From positions 1 through 64,000 of the forward strand of contig JAQGDQ010000942.1 in NCBI GenBank assembly GCA_030141605.1: a stretch of DNA of 64,000 nucleotides. Direction: 5' to 3'. The position numbers and the translations under genes were made by a program. Below, one piece after another: positions 25,301 to 33,984 of this stretch. The notes beneath the pieces are model-generated. The model did not search any database. It saw only the letters and a program-made list of their open reading frames with translations, and was not told where the DNA came from. The DNA comes from Tubiluchus corallicola. Lineage: Eukaryota; Priapulida; Priapulimorpha; Priapulimorphida; Tubiluchidae. Every line of letters starts with the position of its first letter. Position 1 is the first letter of the stretch.

Positions 25301-26703
25301 GTGCTGAGGTCTATCCGAGATTGATAATGTTTATTAGTATTTTCATGCAGAGTGGTGACATAAGATCAAGAATTCACGACATAATATTAAGATCCCAATA
25401 GCCAGTTCATACTAGACCAGGTCAGACAGAGGTTATCAAATTAATAATTATGTTGAAAGCGTCTGCAGCAGAATGTGACTAATTACTTTTGTTAAATCAG
25501 GCCATTCGAGAATATAAACATGGTAAGTTTATGCAAATAAATTGTCAAATACAAATTTTTACTGTAACAATCTTTTTACAGATCCACGTCACGGGAAGAC
25601 AAGTTTTGCTAAATATTTAATGGTTTTTGAAAAAGCAACGAAAGAAATCGAAAAACAAGCAAACCTAAACGCTTCTTTTCATAACAAAATCACAGGTAAT
25701 TTGAGTTACTGTATGAAAACAAACTTCAGTGTCACTTTATTTAATGGGCTTACGGAAAATTCCCATATCTAGGACGGCTGTACTTTGGGAAAACGTATCT
25801 GTAAAAAATCTGCAGCAGCACTGCATACTGCCAATCCAAGTTTAAAACAATGGAATGCTCAAAACTAAATCTACCATTCGACTGCTTAGGAAATCAGATA
25901 TCATTAACCGCATTACTCAACGCCTACAGCCTTGTGACAATGTTCTTTACTCTTACCTAAAGCATTAAACCAGGGCAAAGTCTATGCCTATACAAAAACA
26001 ATTGGAAATGGTTCAATGTGCACAGAAGAAGTTTTGAGGCTTTAGCATAACTTAGCAATAAGCTGTTGAAGTAGCTTTGTCAGGTTGATGCTTTTATCAT
26101 AAATACAAATAAAATCTGTATCGACATATACAGTCATTTCAAGATTGCTTTAATGTTGTTATTAATATAACAAAAAGTTAGTGTAGCGCAAATATGGCTT
26201 CTGAAAAATAAAGTACGAAATCAGGAATTAGGAAGGTTTGCACGTTAGTTGTTTTTAAATTGAAACTGTGTTACGAACAAACAATTTACCTTAATCTCAT
26301 ACTGAATGCGACAAATAAGAAATAGCAATTGATTAATATCATTAGGATATGTACATTGCTCTCTAAAAGTTTAAAGAGTCACAAGTTATTAAGTTTGTGA
26401 ACAGCCAACCATATAATGATTACATTTCAATTTTGATTTAAAGTGGAATAGTTCGGGTTTACTAATTGCGCACTAAAATTTTTTACAGATTCTTAATATA
26501 ATAACAATATTTATAATTTCAAAAAACGTATGCATGCATGCCAATGTTTGCATAGCATTTGTGTTTTGTGACACTTGCAACTTGCATAGGTGCCAACGGC
26601 TGCTTAAATTCCAAATTTAATTACCATGGATGCAAGCAACAGGCACCACAAGATGATGCTGAAATATTTCAAGATAATAGTCCTAATTGCAGTGTAATGT
26701 TGT

Positions 26704-26737
<34 letters not shown>

Positions 26738-29422
26738 AATGATGATGATGATTTTGGTGGTGGTGGTGACGATGAAACAATAATAACAATAATAATGTGA
26801 TTATTAATATAGGACTTTTTCAATAATTTTTTTCAAACTGCTGTACAATTTTTATCATTCTGAATGACTATGCAAATTAAATTTTACTCACTTACACTTA
26901 GGTGATTTTACGGCAACTTATCTCAGTGGAACTTATGAAACTTATGAAAATCAATTTATAGCAGATGGTATTCACTGGTTGACTCCTTCAGCAAAACTTA
27001 TTGTCACTCTAAGAAATCCAACTAACAGGTACGACGAGGATGGTTATCCATTCATAGATAATTTTCTTCGTTTTATGGTTTTCTCCTTGGGATGTATAAG
27101 TCAGCTTGGGACTACATTTCGTTTATTTTGCTTTGTAATTCAAGTTAAAAACCTTTAGCCTTTAATTAGCTTATCTTAATTGCCTATGTAATCAAATACT
27201 TCAATGTTTTCACAGCTGTTAGTTTGGCATAAAATTTTGATGTTCAGTCATATGGAAAGGGCTTTTCTGGTCTCTCTAGCTACCTTAACGTGGGTGCGAT
27301 AAATTTGTGATTATCTATTTCTTTCTGTAGATCATCCTGATTTCGTCCAATCCTCTGAAATTAAAGCATCATATCTTATCGATTATAATCCGCATGTGAA
27401 AAAGTAGCATTAGTATGATTATGTTGCTACAGATTCATTTGATCTCATTGGTTAATCAAAAAAATTATATAATTTGATTTGATATTTAACTCTCTGTTTT
27501 AGGTTATTTGAGTATTTTAAAAGATTTCTTTCTATAGATTCAGATCGTGGTATAGCTTTTTTAAACAAAATTCTGTATCTCCTGAAAAGATTCATGAAGA
27601 GGTCGAACAACAAATCGCTGCTTATAGGAAATGCTCAAGGAAAAGAAAACCGGACAGCTACGAGAAGTATCCCTGCGTTTTTGATGAAAAAATAAGATTC
27701 AAGGTATTTGGGTAGAGCAAGTAACAGTTCTTGGGTCTTTCTTTTTCAAGGCAACGTTCATTTTTGTCTGTTTTTAAATTGTTTGTTCATTATTTGTTTT
27801 TTACGTCATTTTATATATGTATTGCCATGCATATATTTATATATTAATTAGTTTCTTCATTATTTTATTTTTTTATTTAATGTACATTATTATTTTATTT
27901 CATTTATTTGTCAGTTGAGTTGTTTACGCGTCACACACCCTGGAAGCCTAACAATATGCTCCTTTTGTGTTTACACTGCTTTGTTCGTAAATAATGTTAT
28001 TTGTTTTCAGTAATATTTGTTTGTTTAGCTGTTCAGTAAAACGTTATTTTACATTACAATTTTAAATTTGCTTAGGTTCTCTGCTTTGTGGAAATGTAAC
28101 CAAATGTAAGCTGCTGCGACATGCAACTGTGGTCTGCAAAGTAATTGGTTACCGAATTGGTGATCAGACCTGTGGCCTGGTGAAAGTTGATGACCTAGCT
28201 GCAACTTGCAAAATCAACATAATTTTCTAATTCGCTGACCTTTTCTTCTATTATAGTACTAAACACAAAATTTAAACATATGCTACTCAGAAAAAAGTGC
28301 ACAGTTCATGCTCCATGTATTATTATGACGATAAGTACACACATTACCTAATACATTACATGTTTTCCATGATACTTAACAAAAATATTATATTTTACAT
28401 AATATTTGTATGATGACGAAAAAAACAGTCATCCAGCAAGATCAAGCATTTAACTCAAGATATTACCCATTCTTATAAGAGGCTCTTCTGCTACATTACG
28501 AGTACTGACATGTTTCTAGTGAGTCTACAGTTTAGCATCTGTTACCAACTGTGTGACCCTGTCACCTGGACAGAGATATGCGTTATCTGATAACTCTGTT
28601 GCGTTGCGTTGTCTTGCCTAGTCTTGCTTTTTTACCTGTTCGTCATTTGAATCAATTTGAAATCAATTAATTGTACTAACAAACTGATGTATAAACACAA
28701 TGTGATTACGAATCTGCCTTTATAACTATTAGCATTTCTAACCATATTTTGATTCCATAATTTTTTTAATTTTACTAAAATGGTGACAAACATTGAGACT
28801 ATACTCAGAAGTTACACCAGAATGTTATAGATACAATTCGATATAATTTGTACAAACCATAAGTTTCTTCCAATAGGGACCTTTACTCCATGGCTGCTAC
28901 GCTGCGTATCTACGACATTATCTGCACGTCTTTCCACGACATCAAATATTGATTGTCAAGTTTGAAGATACGATTAAAGATATTAATTTCACTGCTCAAC
29001 AAATTTATAGGTTTCTAGGACTAAAAGGTGAGATTTTTTGCAAATCATCTTTTCTTAGCAAGTTTTGTTTTCCTAAATTATTTTAATTATTATCATTTAT
29101 TTTCCCATTATTATGATATGGGCATCAGTATGGTTAACATATTAAAAAAAGATTAGTACATCAACAATTAAAATAAATAAGTTGACAAAAACCAGCACAA
29201 TAAAAATGTGCTTGTATTTTAATTTGTTTACTCATTTTTAATTGCATGATCGTGTTGTTAATTTTAGAACATCCTGTGAACCGCAGCATCAGGGCAAATC
29301 CATCCAAGATGAAAACGGTAATACTGGACACTACCATAAAATTACTTGACGATTTCTATTCACCATTTAATAGAGATTTAGCTGAGTTACTAAACAGTGA
29401 AAAATGGTTTTGGAAGGAATAA
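6857..29422 (+). CDS. CHST15-like carbohydrate sulfotransferase, eight exons, 416 aa
   Basis: Exons: 6857-7148, 20442-20609, 23760-23837, 25582-25695, 26902-27028, 27538-27703, 28877-29027, 29268-29422. All introns are GT-AG, the phases (1,1,1,1,2,0,1) agree at every junction, and the sum is 1251 nt. The protein is a type II membrane enzyme: membrane segment at about 25-44, then a sulfotransferase domain with the PAPS 5'-phosphosulfate loop GAQKSGTST (about 111-119), the family KEVHWW motif, the 3'-phosphate site KLIVTLRNPTNR (249-260) followed by a Ser-containing helix, and the C-terminal DDFYSPFN and WFWKE segment. Known CHST15 proteins add 6-O sulfate to GalNAc-4-sulfate of chondroitin in the Golgi. 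Human CHST15 is longer (561 aa); about 400-450 aa is usual for invertebrate relatives. Substrate is inferred only. Two donors are weak (exons 1 and 2). The ends of exon 1 and exon 2 are the least certain parts. Confidence 0.85.
7157..7630 (+). other. Start of intron 1, nothing recognised
   Basis: AT-rich intron sequence. The open frame that continues to 7306 is read-through of exon 1 into the intron. Confidence 0.35.
7630..8500 (+). repeat. Dispersed repeat R1, copy a
   Basis: Blocks 7630-7785 and 8260-8500 are strongly similar, in the same order, to 41215-41600. The stretch 7786-8260 is absent from the other copy (junction at about 41358), so it is either an insertion here or a deletion there. 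No coding motif. A non-autonomous element is likely. Confidence 0.65.
8500..8795 (+). repeat. tRNA-like dispersed repeat (SINE-like), copy a
   Basis: Contains a pol III A box-like TAGCCGAGCGG (8581-8591) and a B box-like GGGTTCGAATC (8683-8693), about 100 bp apart, longer than in a real tRNA. The same unit is present in reverse at 33375-33690, with homology running about 85 bp before the A box and 100 bp after the B box. This fits a tRNA-derived SINE or a larger element carrying a tRNA-like module; I do not call a functional tRNA. Confidence 0.55.
8800..9280. other. Intron 1 sequence, nothing recognised
   Basis: AT-rich; no coding or RNA motif seen. Confidence 0.3.
9285..9366 (+). repeat. 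41-bp tandem duplication
   Basis: GGTGACATCGAGAATGGTTT with its flank is present twice, 41 bp apart (9290 and 9331). It lies in intron 1. Confidence 0.6.
9370..10500. other. Intron 1 sequence with a piece of repeat R1
   Basis: 9805-9890 resembles 41612-41690 (the 3' continuation of repeat R1). The rest shows nothing recognisable. Confidence 0.35.
10720..11070 (+). pseudogene. LINE reverse transcriptase fragment in intron 1
   Basis: Translated with frame changes, 10735-10800 reads as a Leu-Ser-Pro-Leu-Leu-x-CLYLSDLEDHLNE segment, the RT region before the catalytic Tyr-Ala-Asp-Asp box. Around 10840-10870 there is a broken counterpart of that box, then a Lys-rich continuation to about 11060. 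Stops and shifts show that it is dead. Confidence 0.5.
11080..11990. other. Intron 1 sequence, nothing recognised
   Basis: AT-rich, T-rich runs; no coding motif. Confidence 0.3.
12000..12520 (+). pseudogene. LINE C-terminal fragment
   Basis: 12150-12430 encodes, with shifts, a KFRADAPRLAVEADRQ segment followed by ICSVRNIVEDECHFLW, the Cys/His zinc-binding tail seen at the end of many LINE ORF2 proteins, then a final NVLWQSLAEHACKLL and a stop at about 12442. Probably the same element family as the RT piece at 10.7 kb, broken apart. Confidence 0.6.
12525..14590. other. Intron 1 sequence, nothing firmly recognised
   Basis: Around 13360-13540 the octamer GATGATAC and variants recur at irregular 40-bp spacing, perhaps a decayed tandem array. 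No coding motif seen. Confidence 0.3.
14620..14850 (+). other. Unrecognised decayed coding remnant
   Basis: Several short open segments in shifting frames give plausible protein-like sequence (an acidic DMDED-like patch followed by a helical Lys/Glu/Ser-rich run). I cannot assign it to a family. It may be ORF1 of a LINE, since RT remnants lie on both sides. Confidence 0.25.
15110..15545 (-). pseudogene. LINE reverse transcriptase fragment (Jockey/CR1-like), minus strand
   Basis: On the minus strand, 15330-15190 reads LPGDWAVVSVHPIHKKGG, then a decayed NxRPISLTS-CCK block, and 15165-15120 reads VLLDFCKAFDV, the RT A motif. The order fits the fingers and palm of a Jockey/CR1-like RT. One in-frame stop and an internal deletion are present. 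Confidence 0.6.
15800..16420 (+). pseudogene. RTE-like LINE reverse transcriptase fragment
   Basis: 15815-15860 reads KLFIDFLTAYDRVPRR, the RT A motif region, followed by a LGCG block. In other frames 15975-16150 reads like the Gln-Gly-Ser-Pro to Asp-Asp region, with the catalytic Asp pair changed to Asn-Glu. Frameshifts throughout; dead. Confidence 0.6.
16406..16477 (+). repeat. 36-bp perfect tandem duplication
   Basis: Two identical 36-bp units, 16406-16441 and 16442-16477, each containing TATATGTGATCGTATATTAT. The perfect match implies a recent duplication inside an older LINE remnant. Confidence 0.75.
16480..16989. other. Intron 1 sequence, nothing recognised
   Basis: No motif seen. It ends at the LTR start. 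Confidence 0.3.
16990..18260 (+). mobile_element. Solo LTR in intron 1, same family as at 4.6 and 43 kb
   Basis: Starts TGTTATGAATTTATTTTG, identical over 18 bp to the start of the 43107 copy, and stays similar to it along most of its length. The closing 200 bp match the LTR at 5540-5756. AATAAA at about 17969 may be the LTR polyadenylation signal. No polypurine tract precedes it and no internal region follows, so it is a solo LTR. Confidence 0.6.
18262..20441. other. End of intron 1, nothing firmly recognised
   Basis: 18590-18825 holds an open frame of 79 codons without a known motif. 19000-19145 is T/A-rich and ends in an AATAATAAATAATTAA run, which resembles the tail of a retroposon. No exon found here. 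Confidence 0.3.
20442..20609 (+). CDS. CHST15-like exon 2 (PAPS-binding loop)
   Basis: Preceded by a long T-rich tract ending TTTTTAG. Encodes RCVPYVYLVGAQKSGTST and the KEVHWW motif. Ends at a weak donor (GTACTC) that is chosen because it keeps phase 1 into exon 3; without it the frame stops at 20640. Confidence 0.8.
20870..21440 (+). repeat. Dispersed repeat R2, copy a (intron 2)
   Basis: Blocks similar in order to 46870-47225 (ACTGCTC-CACTAAGCAG at 20911, later TAGTTATGTCTGTGC at 21324), and 21215-21290 is similar to 45087-45160 (TTGGCTGATCGG). No coding motif. Confidence 0.5.
21441..22280. other. Intron 2 sequence, nothing recognised
   Basis: AT-rich; no motif. Confidence 0.3.
22284..22369 (+). 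repeat. CA microsatellite
   Basis: About 40 CA dinucleotides with a few GC and AA interruptions. Open frames through it are artefacts. Confidence 0.95.
22541..23356 (+). repeat. 85-bp minisatellite in intron 2
   Basis: About nine copies of an 85-bp unit made of two related halves of 43 and 42 bp: one with TTCATGTTTATTCCTTGCTC and one with TTCACGCTTATTCCTTCCTC, each followed by a GCAGGCTATT block. The array starts with unpaired 43-bp monomers and then becomes regular; central copies are nearly identical. Because 85 is not a multiple of 3 and the unit has no stop in any forward frame, three overlapping frames of over 250 codons are open. They encode the same cyclic peptide and are not genes. 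Confidence 0.92.
23364..23404. repeat. TA-rich simple repeat
   Basis: TATATAATATA-type run directly after the minisatellite. Confidence 0.8.
23760..23837 (+). CDS. CHST15-like exon 3
   Basis: Short exon of 78 nt between an acceptor (TTATTACTAG) and a good donor (TCAG|GTAAAA). Encodes a very basic stretch and then RRHVDHFS, which lies where family members have a Tyr/His-Val-Asp-x-Phe segment. Identity rests on phase, splice sites and position. Confidence 0.6.
23838..25581. other. Intron 3, nothing firmly recognised
   Basis: A possible exon-like block after CTTTATTTTTACAG at 25135 has no family match and is not needed by phase (see rejected list). Confidence 0.35.
25582..25695 (+). CDS. CHST15-like exon 4
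   Basis: Acceptor TCTTTTTACAG, donor ACAG|GTAATT. Encodes a helical segment with EKATKEIEKQ and NASFHNKIT, the region just before the conserved Gly-Asp of the family. Confidence 0.8.
25696..26901. other. Intron 4, with one microsatellite
   Basis: No coding motif apart from the trinucleotide run listed separately. Confidence 0.4.
26701..26768 (+). repeat. GAT/GGT trinucleotide microsatellite
   Basis: About 18 GAT triplets followed by a short GGT run. Met or His homopolymer frames here are artefacts. Confidence 0.95.
26902..27028 (+). CDS. CHST15-like exon 5 (3'-phosphate site)
   Basis: Acceptor CTTACACTTAG, donor ACAG|GTACGA. Encodes the segment ending in KLIVTLRNPTNR, the 3'-phosphate-binding strand and loop of sulfotransferases. 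Ends in phase 2. Confidence 0.9.
27538..27703 (+). CDS. CHST15-like exon 6
   Basis: Uses acceptor TTTCTTTCTATAG at 27537. An upstream AG at 27502 also follows a T-rich tract, but the frame it sets loses the family match, whereas the chosen acceptor gives WYSFFKQNSVSPEKIHEEV and an open frame to the donor AAG|GTATTT. Use of the upstream AG would give a different, non-family tail. Confidence 0.8.
27704..28876. other. Intron 6, nothing recognised
   Basis: T-rich start, AT-rich body; no repeats or motifs identified. Confidence 0.35.
28877..29027 (+). CDS. CHST15-like exon 7
   Basis: Acceptor TTTCTTCCAATAG, donor AAAAG|GTGAGA. Encodes GCYAAYLRHYLHVFP, the strand QILIVKFED and FLGL, a typical order for the late part of sulfotransferase domains. 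Confidence 0.9.
29268..29422 (+). CDS. CHST15-like exon 8 and stop
   Basis: Acceptor GTTAATTTTAG. Encodes the C-terminal segment with LLDDFYSPFNRDLAELL and a final WFWKE, then TAA. An AATAAA overlaps the stop region, so the polyadenylation site could be near, though a longer 3' UTR is equally possible. Confidence 0.9.
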
Positions 29423-30580
29423 AAAAATTTTATTTCTCTCAAAATGGCAATATTAATATATATGCATTGCTTAAGAGTCAAACTGTTTTGTTATATGCTG
29501 CAATAATGGTGTTAGAAGGAAGATGGAATTTCCCTCATTTCCGCAATGCGCAAGGCACAGTTATTGCTATAACTTATACTAGATATTTGTTTTAATTTGA
29601 TTAAAGTGGTATTAGTAATTTGTCCTTAAAAAACAAAGATATTCAGCTGGTATCATTTTCAGCGACGCCATCCCAGCACGGGCACATAAAGCTTGTATTA
29701 TCGTATTTTGTAGGCTTGTGTGATTAGCGTTTTGTGATCAACTGAAATACTTAACAAGATTTATAATTAAGCAGCCCTCCTTTGTACAGACAGCGCCTCT
29801 CGCATGGTTCGGTATTTGCCATTTTATGTTATAAAATAAATAACAACTGAGGAAAGCTAATATTACAGAAAGCTAATCTAAGTTAGCTGAAGCTGTAAAT
29901 CATCATGAAAAGTGCTGGTACAAGAAATGTAACAAAGATTTAAAAAGTAAAAGAAAGTTGATTAAATTAAAAATAATTTTTCAGAATTTCCTAAAAAAAA
30001 ATTTGACTAGATTTATTCTGCCCATCAAACTTTGTACAATGGCAGTTTCATTAATGCTGATCAAATTTCTGATTTCTGAGGTCATAAATTTGATCAACAA
30101 TAAGTTTATTTTAACACAAGACTGAATCATTTGACTGAACATTAACATTAACATTTACACATAATACTGGAAAGTCAAGGCACTAAAGTTAAATTTTCAA
30201 TAAAATTAATGCTAACATTGTGTATTAAATTTCCTTATTACATAAAACAATTTTCTAGTTTCAGCTTAACTAAAGATGTTACAGTTTCAAGATTTATAAA
30301 TTTTGCAAACTGTCTTAACATTGCTACGTGTTTGTTTAAAAAAATAGTTTCCATAAGATAGTTGCGCTTCTCAAAACATTTATCCCTAAAATAATTACGA
30401 ATTTATTATATAAACACCATCAATGACTTTTCAAATCACAGCTTTTTGGTTGCGCGATAAGAATCAAAAAGTGGGGCGTTCCTTGACTTTATGTTTTGGG
30501 ATTTTCCTATTAATTATAAATCTTGTGGGGAATTTGAGCTGACCACATTTTATAGATAAAGAAAGATTTTTCATCAATTT
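29423..30580. other. 3' flank of the CHST15-like gene
   Basis: Includes the 3' UTR. An ATG frame at 29404-29595 overlaps exon 8 in another frame and is a shadow. Beyond this nothing is recognised. Confidence 0.35.
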
Positions 30581-30589
30581 TCTGTGAAA

Positions 30590-31290
30590 TATTAAATTTT
30601 ATAAACTGGTGGCACATTTTGCAAAGCCCTAAATTGCAGATCATTTCAGGGTCTCTGTGCACAGATCAATGGTCTTGTAAAGTCTTGTAAAGTTTTTGAG
30701 GTGAGATGCAGTTCACGCCCAGCGCACAATGAAATATGTAACCTTGAGCAATTTCGTCTGGAAATTAATAATGACAGAAAGTAATTATCCTCGCTTTTGA
30801 AATTTATAATCTTTACGGCAAATTTCACAAAAGCCCTGAGTTGCAAACAACTTGAGACGTGCTCTCTGCACACAAAAGAGAAGCTTAATGGTTTTTCAAA
30901 ATCTTGTGAAGTGTTTGAGTTACACACAAAGAAGGATTTTAATCTTGTCTGGAATTTAATGACCTGAAAAGTGCCGAAAATAATAATCCCGCTTTTGAAA
31001 TTTATAATCTTTTCGGCAAATTCCACAAAAGCCCTGAATTGCAGACAACTTGAGACGTGCTCTCTGCACACAAAAGAGAAGATTAATTATATATCTTTTG
31101 AAATGTTTGCCTGAGTGGCAGGTTACACCCTGCTGACAGTGGAACGTTTTATTCCCTAATAATTCTGTCTGGAATTTAATAACGATTGATAAGCTGACAA
31201 TAATAATCTCTCTCTTTGAAGTGGTTCAGCAAATTTATACAACAATCTTAGCAGCGTGAGAACTACATGGGCAATGGCCAACCTTGAAAT
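30590..31290 (-). repeat. Tandem repeat of about 200 bp, three to four copies
   Basis: The block TTTTGAAATTTATAATCTTT recurs 198 bp apart (30794 and 30992), with more diverged copies before (about 30590) and after (about 31190). Each unit has a GCAAA-TT-CA-AAAGCCCT block and a GAGACGTGCTCTCTGCACAC block. A 141-codon minus-strand frame is a by-product. Confidence 0.7.
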
Positions 31291-31546
31291 GGTCTGATTT
31301 TGATAAAATATATCAGTAATGAAGTTTTGAGGTCTCAAAACAAGAAACGCATAACAGCTTTGCAACATTTGGATATTTGAAAAAAAAATTGGCACAAGTG
31401 TTGACTCTTGTTGCTTGCCACTGTTGTTTTGTGAAGTTTATCTTTTTTACAATAACTGTGTCATTGTTATTTTGTCCTCGTCACTGCTGATCCACATTTG
31501 ACTGTCACTCCAGTTACTGTTTCTGTTGTTGTTGTTGCTGTGCTGG

Positions 31547-31680
31547 CGATAATGACGACAATTACGACGACGACGATGACGATGACAATTACAATGACGT
31601 TGGTGATGATGACGACGATGATGATGATGAAGATGACGATGACGATGACGTTGTGATGATGATGATGATGATGATGGTGA
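31547..31680 (+). repeat. GAC/GAT trinucleotide microsatellite
   Basis: Imperfect run of GAC and GAT triplets. The His/Ser-rich minus-strand frame over it is an artefact. Confidence 0.9.
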
Positions 31681-31689
31681 AGTTGATAA

Positions 31690-32120
31690 TGACGATGAGG
31701 ATTTCATTCTGCTTTTCTTGTTGTTTTTATATAACAAGCTTTTTACTTTTATGCTAATAATTTTGCAAGAAAAAATCCACTTTCATTCTCTTGAGACAAG
31801 TTGCTGAGAGGCGGCTAGAGAGCAGCTTAATCTATTCCCACGGAATCTTAAGCACTTTAACATAATCCCTGAAAAGGATGCGGTCTATCAGCTTTATTTG
31901 CTTTAAAATTTTGAAGAAGTGAGGATTGTCAGTCTTAAGATGTTTTGCAAACACATCTATAATCTCTTAAGCTTCTTACAAATTTCTTTGTTATCAGGAG
32001 ACTTGAATTATCAACCTTCCACTGAACTGGTACCCACATTTATCTGGAAAAATGGCCCACAGAAAATATGATGGCACAACGTCCCTAGTCGTACGTCCGC
32101 ATAAATCATCGGGATATTTT
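31690..32120. other. Intergenic, nothing recognised
   Basis: No motif seen between the microsatellite and the 29-bp array. Confidence 0.3.
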
Positions 32121-32125
32121 TGGAC

Positions 32126-33322
32126 AAGTAAATATGTGTGGTTGCATAGAAAATGAATAAATATGTGCGGTTGCATAGAAAATAATTCAATATGTGCGGT
32201 TGCAGAGATAATAAGTAAATATGTGCGGTTGCATAAAAAATAAGTAAATGTGTGCGGTTGCATAGATAATAAGTAAATATGTGAGGTTGCATAGAAAATA
32301 AGTAAATATGTGAGGTTGCATAGAAAATAAGTAAATATGTGCGGTTGCATAGAAAATGAGTTAATATGTGAGGTTGCATAGAAAATGAGTAAATATGTGA
32401 GGTTGCATAGAAAATGAGTAAATATGTGAGGTTGCATAGAAAATGAGTTAATATGTGAGATTGCATAGAAAATGAGTAAATATGTGAGGTTGCATAGAAA
32501 ATAAGTAAATATGTGCGGTTGCATAGAAAATGAGTTAATATGTGAGGTTGCATAGAAAATGAGTAAATATGTGAGGTTGCATAGAAAATGAGTAAATATG
32601 TGAGGTTGCATAGAAAATGAGTTAATATGTGAGGTTGCATAGAAAATGAGTAAATATGTGAGGTTGCATAGAAAATAAGTAAATATGTGCGGTTGCATAG
32701 AAAATGAGTTAATATGTGAGGTTGCATAGAAAATGAGTAAATATGTGAGGTTGCATAGAAAATGAGTAAATATGTGAGGTTGCATAGAAAATGAGTTAAT
32801 ATGTGAGGTTGCATAGAAAATGAGTAAATATGTGAGGTTGCATAGAAAATGAGTTAATATGTGAGGTTGCATAGAAAATGAGTAAATATGTGAGGTTGCA
32901 TAGAAAATGAGTAAATATGCGAGGTTGCATAGAAAATGAGTAAATATGTGAGATTGCATAGAAAATGAGTAAATATGTGAGGTTGCATAGAAAATAAGTA
33001 AATATGTGAGGTTGCATAGAAAATAACTAAATATGTGAGGTTGCATAGAAAATAAGTAAATATGTGAGGTTGCGTAGAAAATAAGTAAATATGTGTGGTT
33101 GCATAGAAAATAAGTAAATATGTGAGATTGCATAGAAAACAAGTAAATATGTGCGGTTGCATAGAAAATAAGTAAATATGTGTGGTTGCGTAGAAAATAA
33201 GTAAATATGTGAGATTGCATAGAAAATAAGTAAATATGTGAGGTTGCATAGAAAATAAGTAAATATGTAAGATTGCATAGAAAATAAGTAAATATGTGAG
33301 GTTGCATAGAAAATAAGTAAAC
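32126..33322 (+). repeat. 29-bp minisatellite, about 41 copies, with 174-bp higher-order period
   Basis: Unit AAATATGTGAGGTTGCATAG plus AAAATAAGT or AAAATGAGT. In the middle a variant (GCGGTTGCATAG with GAGTTAAT) recurs at 32341, 32515 and 32689, exactly 174 bp or six units apart. So blocks of six were duplicated as a whole, while the right end (about 33000-33322) has a simpler pattern. 29 is not a multiple of 3 and the minus strand has no stop, so frames up to 437 codons are open; they code one cyclic 29-residue peptide and are not genes. Confidence 0.95.
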
Positions 33323-33374
33323 ATGTCTGAGAGACTATCTTTGAAAAGTATTTCTTATTTTTGTGAAAGTTTAA

Positions 33375-33690
33375 ATAGTATTTAAATAGTAAAACTATCA
33401 TGAATAGTTTACACTTTGTTTGCTAAACACAATAACAGTAACTTAAGGCTGACACTTAGGATCCCACTCGTGATTTGAACCCACATATTTTATCTCCCCG
33501 CAGATACGCCCCGTAGGTACCTAGGGCCAACTCATTCAAATTCTAAACTACTACAACCTGTGCACGACCACCACACCACTCGGCGAGGAGACTAGTTTGA
33601 GAATTGTTGAAGTAAATCTGGTTTAAAATAAAGAACAGAAAACCAACAAATAAACTCGACGTCACACATGAGCTTTATTTCATTTCATTC
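33375..33690 (-). repeat. tRNA-like dispersed repeat (SINE-like), copy b
   Basis: Reverse-strand copy of 8500-8795. The A box-like GCCGAGTGGTG is at 33574-33584 and the B box-like GGGTTCAAATC at 33472-33482 (minus strand). The match includes flanks on both sides. Confidence 0.55.
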
Positions 33691-33984
33691 TGAAACACTA
33701 AATGTTTTCTGTATCATACGACGCACTTCAAAATGTTCAGTTTATTTTCTTTAATTTTTTACTTTCACACTGTGGAACAATCTAGCAAGCCCTGTTTCTT
33801 TTTTTTTGGCCGCAACTCATTTACATTTATATGTAGGCAAACATAGTGCGAGGCTTTTCTTGTATTAATTTTATTGTATGTCATTTCACAATATTTTGTA
33901 CATAAAATCATGGTAAATGTGACATAAATGACTTATGACTAATGACCTATGAGATAGCTGTGTCATTCTGCAATGTTCAGCATC

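Noticed and set aside
31994-33401. Several minus-strand frames up to 437 codons
   Set aside because: Products of the 29-bp array, open in three phases because the unit has no stop.
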